In this document: piece by piece, positions 47,356 through 58,719 of the stretch | How positions within the stretch are numbered: the first letter of the stretch is position 1 | How the letters are laid out: each line of letters starts with the position of its first letter | DNA from: Polytrichum commune | Lineage: Eukaryota; Streptophyta; Polytrichopsida; Polytrichales; Polytrichaceae | Reading direction: 5' to 3' | DNA: 64,000 nucleotides | NCBI GenBank assembly: GCA_950295325.1 | Contig: OX485804.1 | Span: forward strand, 52,018,001 to 52,082,000 | The notes under the pieces: model-generated | What the model saw: only the letters and a program-made list of their open reading frames with translations | Told to the model about the DNA's origin: nothing | Database searches by the model: none | Translations under genes and position numbers: made by a program

Positions 47356-49318
47356 ACTTCCAAGAATTCTGCTCTCAACTTGTGAATAGTGAGAAGAAAG
47401 TCTTCGGTGTTACATTCTTCCCGAAACTGTAAGAAGGTTAGGTTAGGATTGATGATGATGGGTCAGGGTATAAGCTCTCACACTGTAAACTGAGATCTGT
47501 ATAGGGTAATCTGCATTATGGAACACAGGTTTGGGTTGAGCATGGTTTTCGCACCATTGTCAGAGAACAGGAGGTGAATTGAAATTGACTTGAGATGTGT
47601 AACACTCTTGCGCAGTACATTCTGTGCATGATATACCGGCATGATGTATAAAACTGCCTGGAAGGTGATGAGGAAAAGGAAAAGATTTGGATAATCATTC
47701 AGTTTGGCAATGTAAGACTTTGCGGGCAGTAAGTCTCTTATTGGTTTCTTGTCACACCCGTGTGCAGACTACATGATTTGAAAGACATTGTTTGCCTTGC
47801 TTAGTATTATGTTATTGCTTAAACCTAATTAATTAGACAGTAATTGCAGAGCAAAGCTTGGAGAAGATTTAAAAGCAAAAATCTCATGAATGGATGTTAT
47901 CTCTGTAATTAACGGGATTTGAAAAAATTGGCAACATATACTAAACATAGACGCATAACAGGTTGTTCTGATTAGTTGGCAATTTAGTTTTATAATGTTT
48001 GTGTCGAGACAGAATATTGTGCTTCGATAAGAAAAGATCCACATTTTGGATCGCTTCATTCTGTAAAGCAGTTTAATTCACATGTATGAGTTAATATATC
48101 CAGTGTTTTGTAATCCATATTTGACAAAGATGAAGGTATAAATCGTCAATACAACTTTTTGAAATTATTTATTGATCTACAATTCAAGCTAATTGGACAG
48201 GTTCCTTGCTACTGATAATAATTCACTGCCACTACAACAAATAAAAAATTGGTGGTTTTGTGACTTTTCAACATTCACATTTGATAAGTGTGATATGTAC
48301 ACACTTATTTGGCTAGATTTGTAATCCCATGCGCGACATACGGATAAAATAATGTAACTCAAATTTCTCTTGATTGGATGTACGATTCTCATGCGAGATT
48401 AGCCCTTTGTGCAAATAAATAAGTCAGTGATTCTCTGTACGCCCAAGTGCAAACAATGTTCATTGCCCCAATAATGATGCAAGGTGAGCAGGCCTTAAAC
48501 AGACACTTTTAGCTCTGCACCCACTTTTCTTGTAGCATATGAAACGCACAATTTGTCTCCAGACTGGACTGCTTCACTTCTCAGAACTTGCTTACATTTT
48601 ATCATCCAAGTCTGTCCTTTGGGAAAGAGCTTTGAATTTCTACACAACTACTACAATCACTGAAAGACCATTGCTGAATCTCACATGTGCTTGGAGGCAT
48701 TTGAGTACATCTTCCGAAAAACTACATATGGGATCTGGAGTAAATTGAGATTCTCAAATTTCACTCACTGAACAGTGACTATACATTGCTTCAAATTTGT
48801 TCAAGTTCAAAATATTAGTCATTATAGCATTCTGTATACATATGAACTTGTAGAAATTACCAGTGCCTGGAATGAGCCAAAGGTCAGCCTCAAAATCTTC
48901 AATATCTATTAATGACTAATCAGAACTTACATTGGTTTTTTGAAGATATAGTGCTTGTGGTCGAGGGATGGATGGTGCCAAAAAGGCCATGGTCCCACAA
49001 TGGCTTAGGCTCACAAGGACGACATGTCATACTACCATAGATAGTGCTAGAGGCAAGTGGATGCCATTCAATCCCGTCTTAACCAATTAGTGCCATAACC
49101 CATCTAAGTAACTTGCAGAACTCTCTTGAACGAGTAGGAAATTTAGAAGAATGTCATCATTCCAATCAAACCTGATGTGACAAAATCCCTCTGAAATAAG
49201 GAGAAACCTCCATACAAAACAAATCCAGTCCTGCACTCTGTTATGAGCGTACCTATTCCTTCAAGAGAACTAACTTAACTCTAATTCTAAGAAGAGTAAG
49301 GAGGGTAAATAGTATTCT
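47356..49318. other. 3' flank and intergenic, no gene recognised
   Basis: The first few hundred bases are likely the 3' UTR of the membrane-protein gene. The stretch 48090-48240 resembles 14690-14845 (ATCCAGTGTT, CAATACAAC, ACAGGTTCC, CACTGCCACTA), so it is a dispersed repeat. Nothing else was recognised. Confidence 0.4.
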
Positions 49319-49480
49319 TTACTGGCGCATAATGAACTGCCTTGAGTGATGGGGCCTTCGAGTCAGCTTCCACAGGTACGTGAGTCCACCTATGAAAAAC
49401 AGAATGGCCCCCGCACTCACCACGGCTCCCGGCCCCATAGGCCTGGAAACAACCACCCCTCCATACAGTGAGGTAAACCC
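49319..49480 (-). CDS. Possible terminal exon of a small membrane protein
   Basis: A minus frame open for 53 codons to a stop at 49319-49321. It contains a clear single membrane span (AVVSAGAILFFIGGLTYLWK) followed by a basic tail (LTRRPHHSRQFIMRQ). No ATG opens it; a good acceptor (TTGTTTCCAG) occurs inside at about 49443. It may be the last exon of a small gene or an alternative 3' exon of the SSUH2-like gene. Family not recognised. Confidence 0.35.
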   Translation of the reverse strand, partial: GFTSLYGGVVVSRPMGPGAVVSAGAILFFIGGLTYLWKLTRRPHHSRQFIMRQ

Positions 49481-49559
49481 TCATGACCCATATTCCAGAT
49501 CGTCATTCACAATGTCAGATCTCAATTTCTGAATGCAAATATGAATCTAAGTTAAAAAA

Positions 49560-50100
49560 ACATCTCTATTAGGGAAGGAACTGTACAATGCAGGAGCACA
49601 TTAACTAGTTTCCATCCTACCGATCCATAATAACAGTACATTTGATTGGCCCTTAGAGAACCACATGGAAAATATCATGTGAAAATACAAGTCATTTTTA
49701 AAACCTTGTACCTTTTAACCATTCATATTCACAAATTTAGGAGCTGAATTAGGGAACCTCTCTACAAGGGAATGACAGGTATGATGCAGGAGCACATTAC
49801 CTAGTATTCATCTTTTCCAACTAACAACACTGCAATTGATCAGCCCTTTCAGACCCACATGGAAAGTATCATGTGAATACATAAGTAGCTATTAAAACCT
49901 CATACCTTTCAACCATTCATATTCACAAATTGAGATCTGAATTAAGGAACCTCTCTACGAGGGAAGGAAAGGTACAATGCAGAAGCACATTACCTGGTTT
50001 CCATCTCATCCAACACAACACTGCAATTAATCAGCCATATCAGACCACATGGCATTTATTATGTGAAAATACATATGTAGTTTACCTCATACCTAGTTTC
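49560..50100. repeat. Tandem array of three units of about 195 bp
   Basis: The marker CAGGAGCACATTA recurs at 49591, 49787 and (CAGAAGCACATTA) 49980, spacings of 196 and 193. Each unit has a TTTCCATC-like segment, ACATGGAAA.TATCATGTGA, and AACCATTCATATTCACAAAT. It is a small satellite-like array between the possible small exon and the SSUH2-like stop codon. Confidence 0.85.
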
Positions 50101-50356
50101 CAGAGCCATATACCATACTTTGCGAAGGAGACACCCAAGTTATAAGCCTTTGCAATAGCAAGTGCACAAACCTTCATTAAACCTACCTACCTACCTCTAC
50201 CTTGTATAACCACTCAATTATAGTATTTGAGATTTTCTTCTAAAGTTTACTTACAATTTAGCTAGGTTAACCAAAAGAATTATAATATACTGCAGTCAAA
50301 TGATTATCACTAATTTAATTTGAACAAATGACAGCATGTGGGTACATAATACAAGG

Positions 50357-53300
50357 TCACAAGATTGAGCACAAACTCCCAAGACCACAAAGCCCCCAAC
50401 AGCACCTGGCAGGGTAATCCTTGAGGTAAACTTGTCTGTCTAGGCCGACAATGAAGAACTTGAATGAGCTTTTGCCTTGGTTGACAGAGACGCGTGTCAC
50501 GGGAATCATATGCATCTGGTGACGTTCACAAATAATCCGAGCAGATGGGGGAACAGGATTCCTCTCCGCAATAACATCCGATGAAAGTTGTGTGAGCCCA
50601 TGAGAATGTGGAAAGCTTGCAGGTTGGCACTGGTACGATTCACTGCTGTACAACTGTACTCCTTTGGCTTCATGGAAGACTTCATCAGGAACTAAGCTAG
50701 CATTACTTGATGTGCTGATCTTCTTTGATTTCAGAGTTGTCCTGCCATTATCAAACAAATCCTCCAGTCTATGAGAAAAACCAAGCTTGACGGGTCTTAA
50801 AGATGTGTTTAGTGTGAAAAGACTAGCAAATTCAAATCAAGGTCATAGCTATTTTCCTCATACATTTTTGGAGCTCATATCAATATCTTATTTCGTTGTG
50901 AAAATGAGGATTCTCTTTCTTCTTAGATGATCATATAGATCCCCCAAGTTATGTTGACTATTGAACCTAGAATAGTTTACAAATTTCAGCATGTAGTTCA
51001 ATCCTTTTTCAGATGTCTCTTCTGGTATTGTTCTCAGATCCACACCTAAAGCACACACCACTCAAATATAGGTGTCTGAATAAGATAAGTAACCGAATTA
51101 GACACCCTTACCTTACCTTATCTTAAGCATGATGTGAAACCCCATCCACCAAACCTGCAATCTATGTTTCTTCTCTGATTCAGAGAGGCACAATGTACTT
51201 GCATACTGCAGAAAAGAAAGAAAGACAACTCTAATGTTGCCATTGCCGTATTTTATGGTGGTGCTTCATTTTCGAATCAGTATAAGTCTATATGTAATCA
51301 CAAAATGGGCATTACAAAAATTACATTGCCTCCTTTCGAAAGTGAACACCTTGAACGAGCACGAACAAGCCAACTGGCACTTATCTCCCCCAAGAGCAAG
51401 CCCCTAGCTTCCCACATGGTTGGTTGAAAATATTTGGTTTACCCAAATACCCCCACTATGATTGGATGGTAGTGTGCACTGGAAATCAAGTGCTAGGAAG
51501 GTCACCCATCTGAGTACCATTCCGACCTTAGGTGGCTTAACCTCAAGAGTTCTCATGGGATCTGGGTAAGGCCTTAGGTTAAAGCCACCCTTTTACATAA
51601 TGCATACAAACTACAGAGGATCACAGGAAAACCTTACCATGTGACAATGAGATCCTTGCCCTCCAGCAAGGCACCTGAACCTTCACATTTACCACACCAA
51701 ATAAGGCCCCGAGAGTTGCATTTTGCACATGGTAACTGCCCTTTTCCTTGGCACTGACCACACCTGCAGTGAAACCACTTGTAAGCTTATACTGACTTCA
51801 CCTAACAAGATTCCTGCAAAACATGAAGAAAGCAAAGTCTTACGAAGAATAGTAGTCCCACTCAGACTGGTCAACCTTGTTGATTGTGTCACCTATTGCT
51901 ATGAAGCTGGTAACAAAGATAACACATGAGGTTTGAAGTACTCGTCTATCAGGTCAACAAAAGTCTTTTGCTACCGTATACTAGGGCTATCCTTCAACTC
52001 GATGGGACTTTTTGTCAGGATTTGGGACCCTTCGATTTTGAATTGGTTGTTATTATACAAAATCTATAGTTTTTTTCCACTTGTGGTGCATGCTTTGGAG
52101 GTAGTGTTTGAAGTTGAATGAAGAGCAACCTATTTCAGTTCATTGAGTACCAAACTCATAGCACCTCTTGACGCGCCAAACTGAGTTTGACCCTCAATGA
52201 CCAATATAGGTTGTTCTTCATTCGAACCTCCACACTACCTCAAGCATGCACCAAAAACTTACAAACATGGAAGGTTTTGTATGGAAAAGCAACGAACTCC
52301 CGACCAAAAGTTATTTGGAGTTAGAGGATAACTCTACTGATTGAAATAATCAAGGACAATTGCAAGATATTCATTTTAAAATCACATGTCGAAGCAGATG
52401 GAAGGTTTAGGAAAGCTTCCAATAGTCAATGAAGGAGAAATATCATCATATGTACAGTATGAGAAATGGCGTAGATGGAGTACTTTGTATCAGAGCCATC
52501 TTGATGAGCAAGAAGGCCACGACCATGGCACCGAGAACATTCCGTAGTTTGACCAGATACATAAGAATTTGCATCCTTGCTTTTGTTGCACAAGGGACAG
52601 ACTACTTCCTTCCGTCCAACACAATCTGCAAATTGAGAATTTATGTAAGAAGCAACAGGGCAGCAACATTCTAGGATCACTTAAGTCAAATTGATTTGCC
52701 ACTCCTTTACTAGTATACAACTTTCATACACAAATATAAAATCTTTCTAGAGCAACTATTAAAGCAACCTGGGAATGGGATAATTGATTCTACCTAAGCA
52801 ATTGTAGAACAAAAAGGAACTCACTGAACCTAAACAAGGCTGCACTGCAGTATAAGAGTCTCTAGATTTTCCAAACAAATGGCATGCAATCCTTGTGCTT
52901 TATGAACTGGGTACTGGGTGCCTACTACAACCGATGGGAGACCAAGAAATGTACATTTGCAGATGTAGTGATCAGGCATGATAAAGTCATCAATTACAGG
53001 TGATAATAATGTGCCTCCTCATATCCAATCAGGAATAGACACTTCAACAAAATCACTTGGCCTGACCACTACGTAATTTGTTCCTTCGCAAATTTCATGT
53101 TGATCAAAACAACAATATCAGATTTCAAGGTCTTCAACTAGGAATCACACAAACTACTCGTTGAAAGTGTTGGTACCTGAACACCTTTGGACTGACTCTG
53201 AATGAGGTACTTTCAGACGAGCCTCTTTCTTCAGAGTAAACAGCAAAGGAAACTCATGCCTCATATCTATTTCCCATGGGCCTTGTTGGCGCTGCCCACT

Positions 53301-55291
53301 GCCTTCATCATCAACTGGGCCTCCAGAATAAGACTTAACATTATTATTCACCACTCGCGTCTCGATGAAAGTCTCAAGAGTGCCAATGTAAACATTACAA
53401 TCTTCCACCTTCCCGATAGGCCACTCATGAGCTGGTCGTCCACCCCAACAGCCTTGCTTTCCCACATAGTCTGTTAGAATCTCTCGAATTTCTTCCTCAG
53501 TTAACCACTGCTCACTGCTATTTGCCACCACAACACCAAATAATTCAGCTAATGGCTTCAATCAACACTAAGGTAGACGAGCCTAGTTTGGTTGCTCCCA
53601 GAATGTTTGGCCTCTTCTGATGTGCAATAAATTACAACAAAAATCCAATTGATTTGCAAATCTTGTACGAATCGAAGGCTATAAGAATGAGATCAAGGTG
53701 ACAAATGTCAATTTGTGATGATGTGGGACTCATGTGTGGCAACTGTTCAAGCAATCCCTTACCTAGGTGCCCCTTCCACTTTCTGTTGATTACCTTGCAA
53801 ATCACCTGGTTGTTGATCTGCATACAAAAGCAACAAGTGATCCAATCACTACACATGCAAACCATAATTATAGTTCCAAGCCCACCCATCTCAAGCACTC
53901 CAAGCACCTCATAACATTTCTGTTCAAGTTGGATTACATTGAGACCAGAAAGTAGGGTCAGACACCCAATGGATAACAAGCTCGATGATAGGGGAGAGGC
54001 ATAAGGACCAAGTGGAAGCCATCACAAGCCAATCACATCGGATATTTACTGCACATGTATACAATGGCAAAACAGCCAACTCTAGAAGATAATAGAGTTG
54101 TCCACTAACTCAATGGGACTTTTTGTCAGGCGTTGGTCCCCTATGATATCCCATTGGTTGTTTTGCATACAAAACCAATAAATCTTTCCTCTTGCGGTGC
54201 ATGCTCAGAGGTGTTGTTGGCATTTCAATAAAGAGCAGAAAATTTTAGTTCATTGAGGGCCAAACTCATTTTAGCACCTATTACCATGCCTAAAATTGAC
54301 CCTCAATGAACCAAAATAGAATACTCTTCGTCCAAATCCCCACACTACCTCCAAGCATACAGCAGAAACTTACCAAACATCAAAGGTGCTGTATGCAAAC
54401 AACCAATTCCCAACCAAAAGTGCCGTTGGGTTACAGGATACTCTTATGTAGGATGAACATACTCACCTAAATGCTCAGGAGACTATTTGTTTTATGTATG
54501 TGAAAGAGTGCTCACTGGATATTGAAGTTCACATGATGACTGGAGAACATTCAATAATAGTACATTCTATTCAATTCAAATATTCATGGTGAACAGATTG
54601 TGGTTGGGACCCGCTATTAACCACAACTAAAAAAAAATGGATTACAACAACTACTCTTGTAGTTGATGAGTGCATTTGACCTCAACAATTGTCCTTCCTA
54701 TTGGTGCAATCCATGGAGTGGAGACAAACAATTTATGGATTCTAGTGGAAATTTTGTCTAAGAGTAACTGCCTCCTACAAACCCTCTCCCATACTTTGGC
54801 CTTGAAGTTCTCTCTCGGTGTCAAATAGTGACTACAAACAAAATGGAGCCAAAGTAACTAGAACCATCACAACTACTCCCAACTACACCTTGTATCGTAG
54901 TTGGGCAAGTAAGAATAGTTGTGGTTGTGATGGTTGTCATCATTGCACATTTTCCTTCCTTATCTCTCAAAAATAGAACCAAATTAAAAGTAACCTGCAA
55001 CCATCAATCACCAAAACGGTGGTTGTGTTTAAACACACCTTGAGATGCCTGGGTGACACTGTGAGTGGAAGCTTCAGGGCTGACAAGTGCACCATAAATC
55101 CACTGCGGGTAAGGGTCTTGTGATGATGATGCCGCCGCACGAATCTCGTTCACTGTTGCCAATGAGGCAGATTCAAGAGGTGGCACACTGGGTGGTGTGT
55201 GTGACCCTCCTCCTCCCCCACCAGTTGCGTATTGGCCCTCAGCCCATTCACTCAACTGCCCTTCCCCCTCTTCTGTAGTCCAGATAATCAT
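50357..55291 (-). CDS. SSUH2: SSUH2-like cysteine-rich zinc-ribbon protein
   Basis: Exons: 55291-55039, 53817-53763, 53517-53177, 52625-52484, 51763-51638, 51205-51155, 50768-50357. They sum to 1380 nt (459 aa) and every junction keeps phase. Centre: YVGKQGCWGGRPAHEW then DCVGRKEVVCPLC and a DnaJ-like run of CxxC pairs (226/229, 246/249, 265/268, 276/279, 287/290) with CxGxG spacing, as in the DnaJ zinc-ribbon. C-terminal part: RHQMHMIPVTRV and the hallmark DYPARCC...CSIL ending. The family's biochemical role is not established; a human member is linked to tooth development. Exon 1 is Gly/Ser-rich and not conserved-looking. Exon 6 (51 nt) places Cys where Trp is usual after LIVT, so that junction is the weakest. 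The exon 1 donor lies in a MITE end. A second copy of the exon-1 start lies upstream. Confidence 0.9.
50800..51118 (-). mobile_element. Inverted-repeat element, family D copy 3 (diverged)
   Basis: On the minus strand it starts AAGGTAAGGGTGTCTAATTC and continues ACACCTATATTTGAGTGGTG and TGAGAACAAT, matching 42946-43333. The far end is worn, so 50800 is approximate. Lies in the last SSUH2-like intron. Confidence 0.6.
51484..51575 (-). pseudogene. 5S rRNA-like sequence (pseudogene or 5S-derived SINE)
   Basis: On the minus strand the order of 5S landmarks is kept: AGATCCCATGAGAACTC, then GAGGTTAAGC (the internal A box in 5S is AGTTAAGC), then GGTACTCAGATGGGTGACC (the C box in 5S is GGATGGGTGACC) and CTTCCTAG. 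Spacing agrees with plant 5S rRNA. The first roughly 25 bases of 5S are not recognisable and several stem bases differ, so it is not a working rRNA gene. It lies in intron 5 of the SSUH2-like gene, in the same orientation. Confidence 0.8.
51996..52323. mobile_element. Foldback element, family B copy 2
   Basis: Left arm AACTCGATGGGACTTTTTGT, centre around 52160, right arm ending TTGGAGTTA. GCATGCTTTGGAGGTAGTG on the left pairs with CACTACCTCAAGCATGC on the right. In the intron between SSUH2-like exons 4 and 5. Confidence 0.8.
54106..54432. mobile_element. Foldback element, family B copy 3
   Basis: Starts TAACTCAATGGGACTTTTTG and ends CGTTGGGTTA. TTCATTGAGGGCCAA on the left pairs with TTGACCCTCAATGAA on the right. 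In SSUH2-like intron 1. Confidence 0.8.
54603..55041 (-). mobile_element. Family A element copy 3, supplying a splice donor
   Basis: On the minus strand it begins AAGGTGTGTTTAAACACAAC, the same end as the copy at 5749. Exon 1 of the SSUH2-like gene ends at 55039, so its last bases and the GTGTGT donor are the element's terminal sequence. The far terminal repeat is worn away. The interior closely follows the other two copies. Confidence 0.8.
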
Positions 55292-55614
55292 CAACACAGG
55301 CACCCGTCAATTGTTTGTGGTCACTTGCAAGATTGAGGAATTCTTCGAAAATCCAAACAAAGATCACAACCCGATTAAACAATGTGCAGAACCCTTTGAA
55401 CTGTCTTCATAACATTACTAAGCCTTAGGATCGTGTATTAATCTACCAGTGTGACAGCTGCTATTTTGATGTAGGTGAAGAGTAAATGATGGCCAGTTAC
55501 ATGCAGTCGCAAGATTGCGTATTCCTTAGAAAACCAGAAAAGAAATTGAAAAAATAAAATAAAATCATAACCTGGTAGATATATGCGCAACCTAACATTC
55601 TAAGCCTTGAATTG

Positions 55615-55815
55615 ACCCTCAGCCCATTCACTCAACTGCCCTTCCCCTTCTTCTGTAGTCCACATAATCATCAACACAGGCGCCAGTCACCTATGATCGC
55701 TCGCAAAATTGCGGAATTTCTTAAAAAACCAAACAAAGATCACAACTAATGAAAAAATGCGCACACCTCTTAGAACTGTCATTGTAAAATTACTACCTAA
55801 GACTTGTGAGCTCGT
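55615..55815 (-). repeat. Duplicate of the SSUH2-like 5' end
   Basis: Copies 55205-55420 about 410 bp upstream: shared CCTCAGCCCATTCACTCAAC, CTTCTTCTGTAGTCCA.ATAAT and CCAAACAAAGATCACAAC. On the minus strand it keeps an ATG and a frame starting MIMWTTEEGEGQLSEW, as exon 1 does (MIIWTTEEG...), before diverging. Could be an alternative first exon or a relic. Confidence 0.75.
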
Positions 55816-56167
55816 TCTCTTCAATGTAGACTCAAGGAATGAAAAGAAAGACGACTCCGATGTTGCCACCAGCATGAACCATGGTGTTGCTTCATTTTCG
55901 AGTTGGCCTAAGTGTATATGTAATCCGAAACGGGCATAACGAGAAGACTCGAGACTCAAGGAACATATCTTCAAGAATTTGTAATAAATGGTGAGCATAC
56001 CCCATAATGACCATATGTATCTTAAGATACGGAGCCTTCGCACATTCATTCCCAGACTAAGGCTTCAAATTGTATAATATTCTCCTACATGGCTTTCGAT
56101 GCGTGCATCAAAGTGCCTCTGATTCCCGGTTCCACAGAAAACTCTTATGAAGGTGAATAATATCATA

Positions 56168-56443
56168 AGTTTTGGTGCATGCTCGGAGGCAGTGTCGAGG
56201 TTCGATGAAGAACATTCTGTGTCAGTTCATTGAGAGTCAAATCTCATTTTGGCATGCTAAGAGGTACTAAACTAAGTTTGGTTCACAATGAACCAAAATA
56301 AGTTGCTCTACTTTCAAATTCAAACAATACAACCTCCAGGCATGCACCATCACAAATGGGAAGAAATTATTGCTTTTGTATGCAGAACAACCAATGGGGG
56401 ATCATCGAGGACGAACTCCCATCAAGAAGTCCCATTGAGCTGA
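56168..56443. mobile_element. Foldback element, family B copy 4 (left end lost)
   Basis: Begins inside the left arm (TTTTGGTGCATGCTCGGAGG) and ends AAGTCCCATTGAGCTGA. TTCATTGAGAGTCAAA on the left pairs with a GGTTCACAATGAACC segment in the middle, and the right arm has ACAACCTCCAGGCATGCACC. Confidence 0.7.
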
Positions 56444-57290
56444 GGGATAACACTAATGCCTCAAACCCTGACAAGCACAAGATTGGAATTCCCGCAGTTC
56501 AGCCACAAAACACATCATCACCGGACCAAAAAAAAATTAGAAATTTTGATGCAGCAGGCAAGCGTATGGTAAAACCCAGTGGGTATCGCAAGAGAAACAA
56601 AATTCCTGAGCTCCTCGGATCCAACCCCACAATGTCCAGCCTCCAAAAGCACCGACTACAGTAGACGCCTCTCCATTTCGAAGACAAATCATTCCATTCC
56701 CCCTCAACCTTTGCCACATGTCATTCCTACATTGGTTGAGACCTCCAGTTCAATCCCATGTAGAACCTGACAACCACGGATTCATCAAGACTCCACCCCC
56801 ATTTTGGAAACAAAATCTCCTCCAAAATGACCAACACCGACACAAGAAAACAGCAAATACTACAGCGGGCTGCGAGGATTCTGACGTGAAGAAATGGCGG
56901 GGCGAAACGCAGACAGATCCGGAGCTCCAGTTCCGATCACAGGGTATTGCACCGACCCTGGCAGCAACGGCTCCTTCTCCATGCTTACGTCACCGAAATG
57001 ATCTCAATTGCTCCAAAATCAATCCTCTCGAGTCTCCACTGCTGCTTGTGTTGATTCTGGAGCTGCTCCTCCTCCTCCTCCTCCTCCTGATGCTTCCTGT
57101 GAGTCACCTGCGGAAAAGGCTGGTCAGGCGAGGCGATTGCGAAATGTGATGATTCGCCATAGCCACGATGACAGCTGCAACTTGATCCTCTTTCCTGCTT
57201 GTGTTCGCTTTCTTCCTTCTTCCCTCCCTCCGCCTCCCTTCCTTCCTTCCTCCTTCCTACGATGATTGTCATCCCTTTATAATTTCATTC
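56444..57290 (-). promoter_or_regulatory. Likely distal leader and promoter region of the SSUH2-like gene
   Basis: Contains a (CTC)n tract at about 57063-57091 and, at 57190-57262, a long pyrimidine-rich stretch (CTTCCTTCC repeats; GGAAGGAA on the gene strand), the kind of sequence common in plant leaders. No TATA box was placed. Frames here are low-complexity. The assignment is by position only. Confidence 0.3.
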
Positions 57291-57674
57291 ATCCCCTTTT
57301 AGATGAACTCTGTTACTGTGTCCTTACAGTTACACCCTAAAGCCCAAAAGCGACATCTCCCCAAAATCGCCTTCAAAACTTCACTCCAATATAACAACTT
57401 ATTGAATAGAATTTGAATCCCTTATGATGGCTCCATAACATTTCTCAACTTAGCCATGGCTAAGTCGAGGAATGTTATGTCTTTGACCTCATGGATGGCA
57501 TTCTTGTAAATCTAAGATTGTTCACACAAAACTTTAATCGTTCATGTGTCCAAGACCAAAAGATTATAACGAAAACATGTACGTCAATATAATCGGACAC
57601 AAGGTGATTGCCCCAACAAAAAACTCATGCTTGGTTGTTAGAGATTAACCCCGTAGTGGCGGGAGCTACTCTAA

Positions 57675-58195
57675 TGCCCCCTTCCCACCTGACTTTAGTT
57701 AAGACCCAAAGTATTTCCTCAAAACTGGGTAAAGCTCCCTCGGTTACAGCAGAGGCATCCGACTATCCCAATGCACCTACAAGAACTTGCTCCGGAGATT
57801 TTCAAGTAGGTTTTAGTTAAGTAGCTTTCACAGATGTTCATGGTTTTATCTACCAAGCAATGAATGTTGGGTAGTTTTTGTCCCATCCCCAAATGCCTTA
57901 CTACTCACCTATCTTACCATCGGTTTTTGTTAATGGAGCTCCTCGTGCCCTCATAGCTAAGACTAAAAAGCAACCAATCACAAGGGTGGGAGGCGACACT
58001 TTTAAAGCTCCTATATTCTTGCCTCATGTTTAGGTACTGATGGGAGGGTCGGCTGTTGAGGCTTAAAACCTCCACTTTTAAGCCATGCCACATCATTTGC
58101 CGACTAGGCTCGGCACTAGATAATGTCGATGGTGTGAAGGCCGGTTTGTTAGAACCAACTTTTAGTCTTAGCTAAAGTCGGGTGGGAAGGGGGCA
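57675..58195. mobile_element. Tourist-like MITE with 29-bp terminal inverted repeats
   Basis: Ends TGCCCCCTTCCCACCTGAC and the complement of TGCCCCCTTCCCACCCGAC, two mismatches in about 29 bp, flanked by TAA on both sides (57672-57674 and 58196-58198), the PIF/Harbinger target. 521 bp, non-coding, and different from family C. Confidence 0.9.
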
Positions 58196-58719
58196 TAATT
58201 ATGATATTTAATGTCAATTTGGTAACTTTTTGGATGACACTTGTTGTGAATAAGTGAAAAAAAATATTGTTATGGATGGTGGATGAGTTCATCCATTGGC
58301 CAACCCCCTATCTTCTCTTGTCAGCAACTTGTGATAAAATATTGTCATGGATGATTGAAATTTGGATGAAAAACCGCTTGGTAAATCACAGTAATTTCAA
58401 CACTCTAAATCTATAATCCCCACCCCCCCAAAAAAAAAATTATAAGGGATGCCAAATAATGTTGGGTTAGAATTTAGTGTTAGTGACACTAAACTGCGGC
58501 TTACAATTAGTATTGAGCAAGACAATTAGAATTGGTGACACTAAATATCATATTTAGTGTTCATAAATTAATGTAAATGTGTCTTGAATGGTTAGTGTAA
58601 AGTGTTGCATGGCATGAATATGAACTTGGATTTCATAGATAGGATTTTTCAAAATTCTGCAAATGCAACAAGAGATTCAAGCAACAATCATAGTGATTTT
58701 ATGAGCACCCAAGTGCATT

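Noticed and set aside
49560-50100. CRISPR-like array
   Set aside because: Units of about 195 bp diverge throughout, with no constant short repeat and variable spacer. The DNA is plant nuclear.
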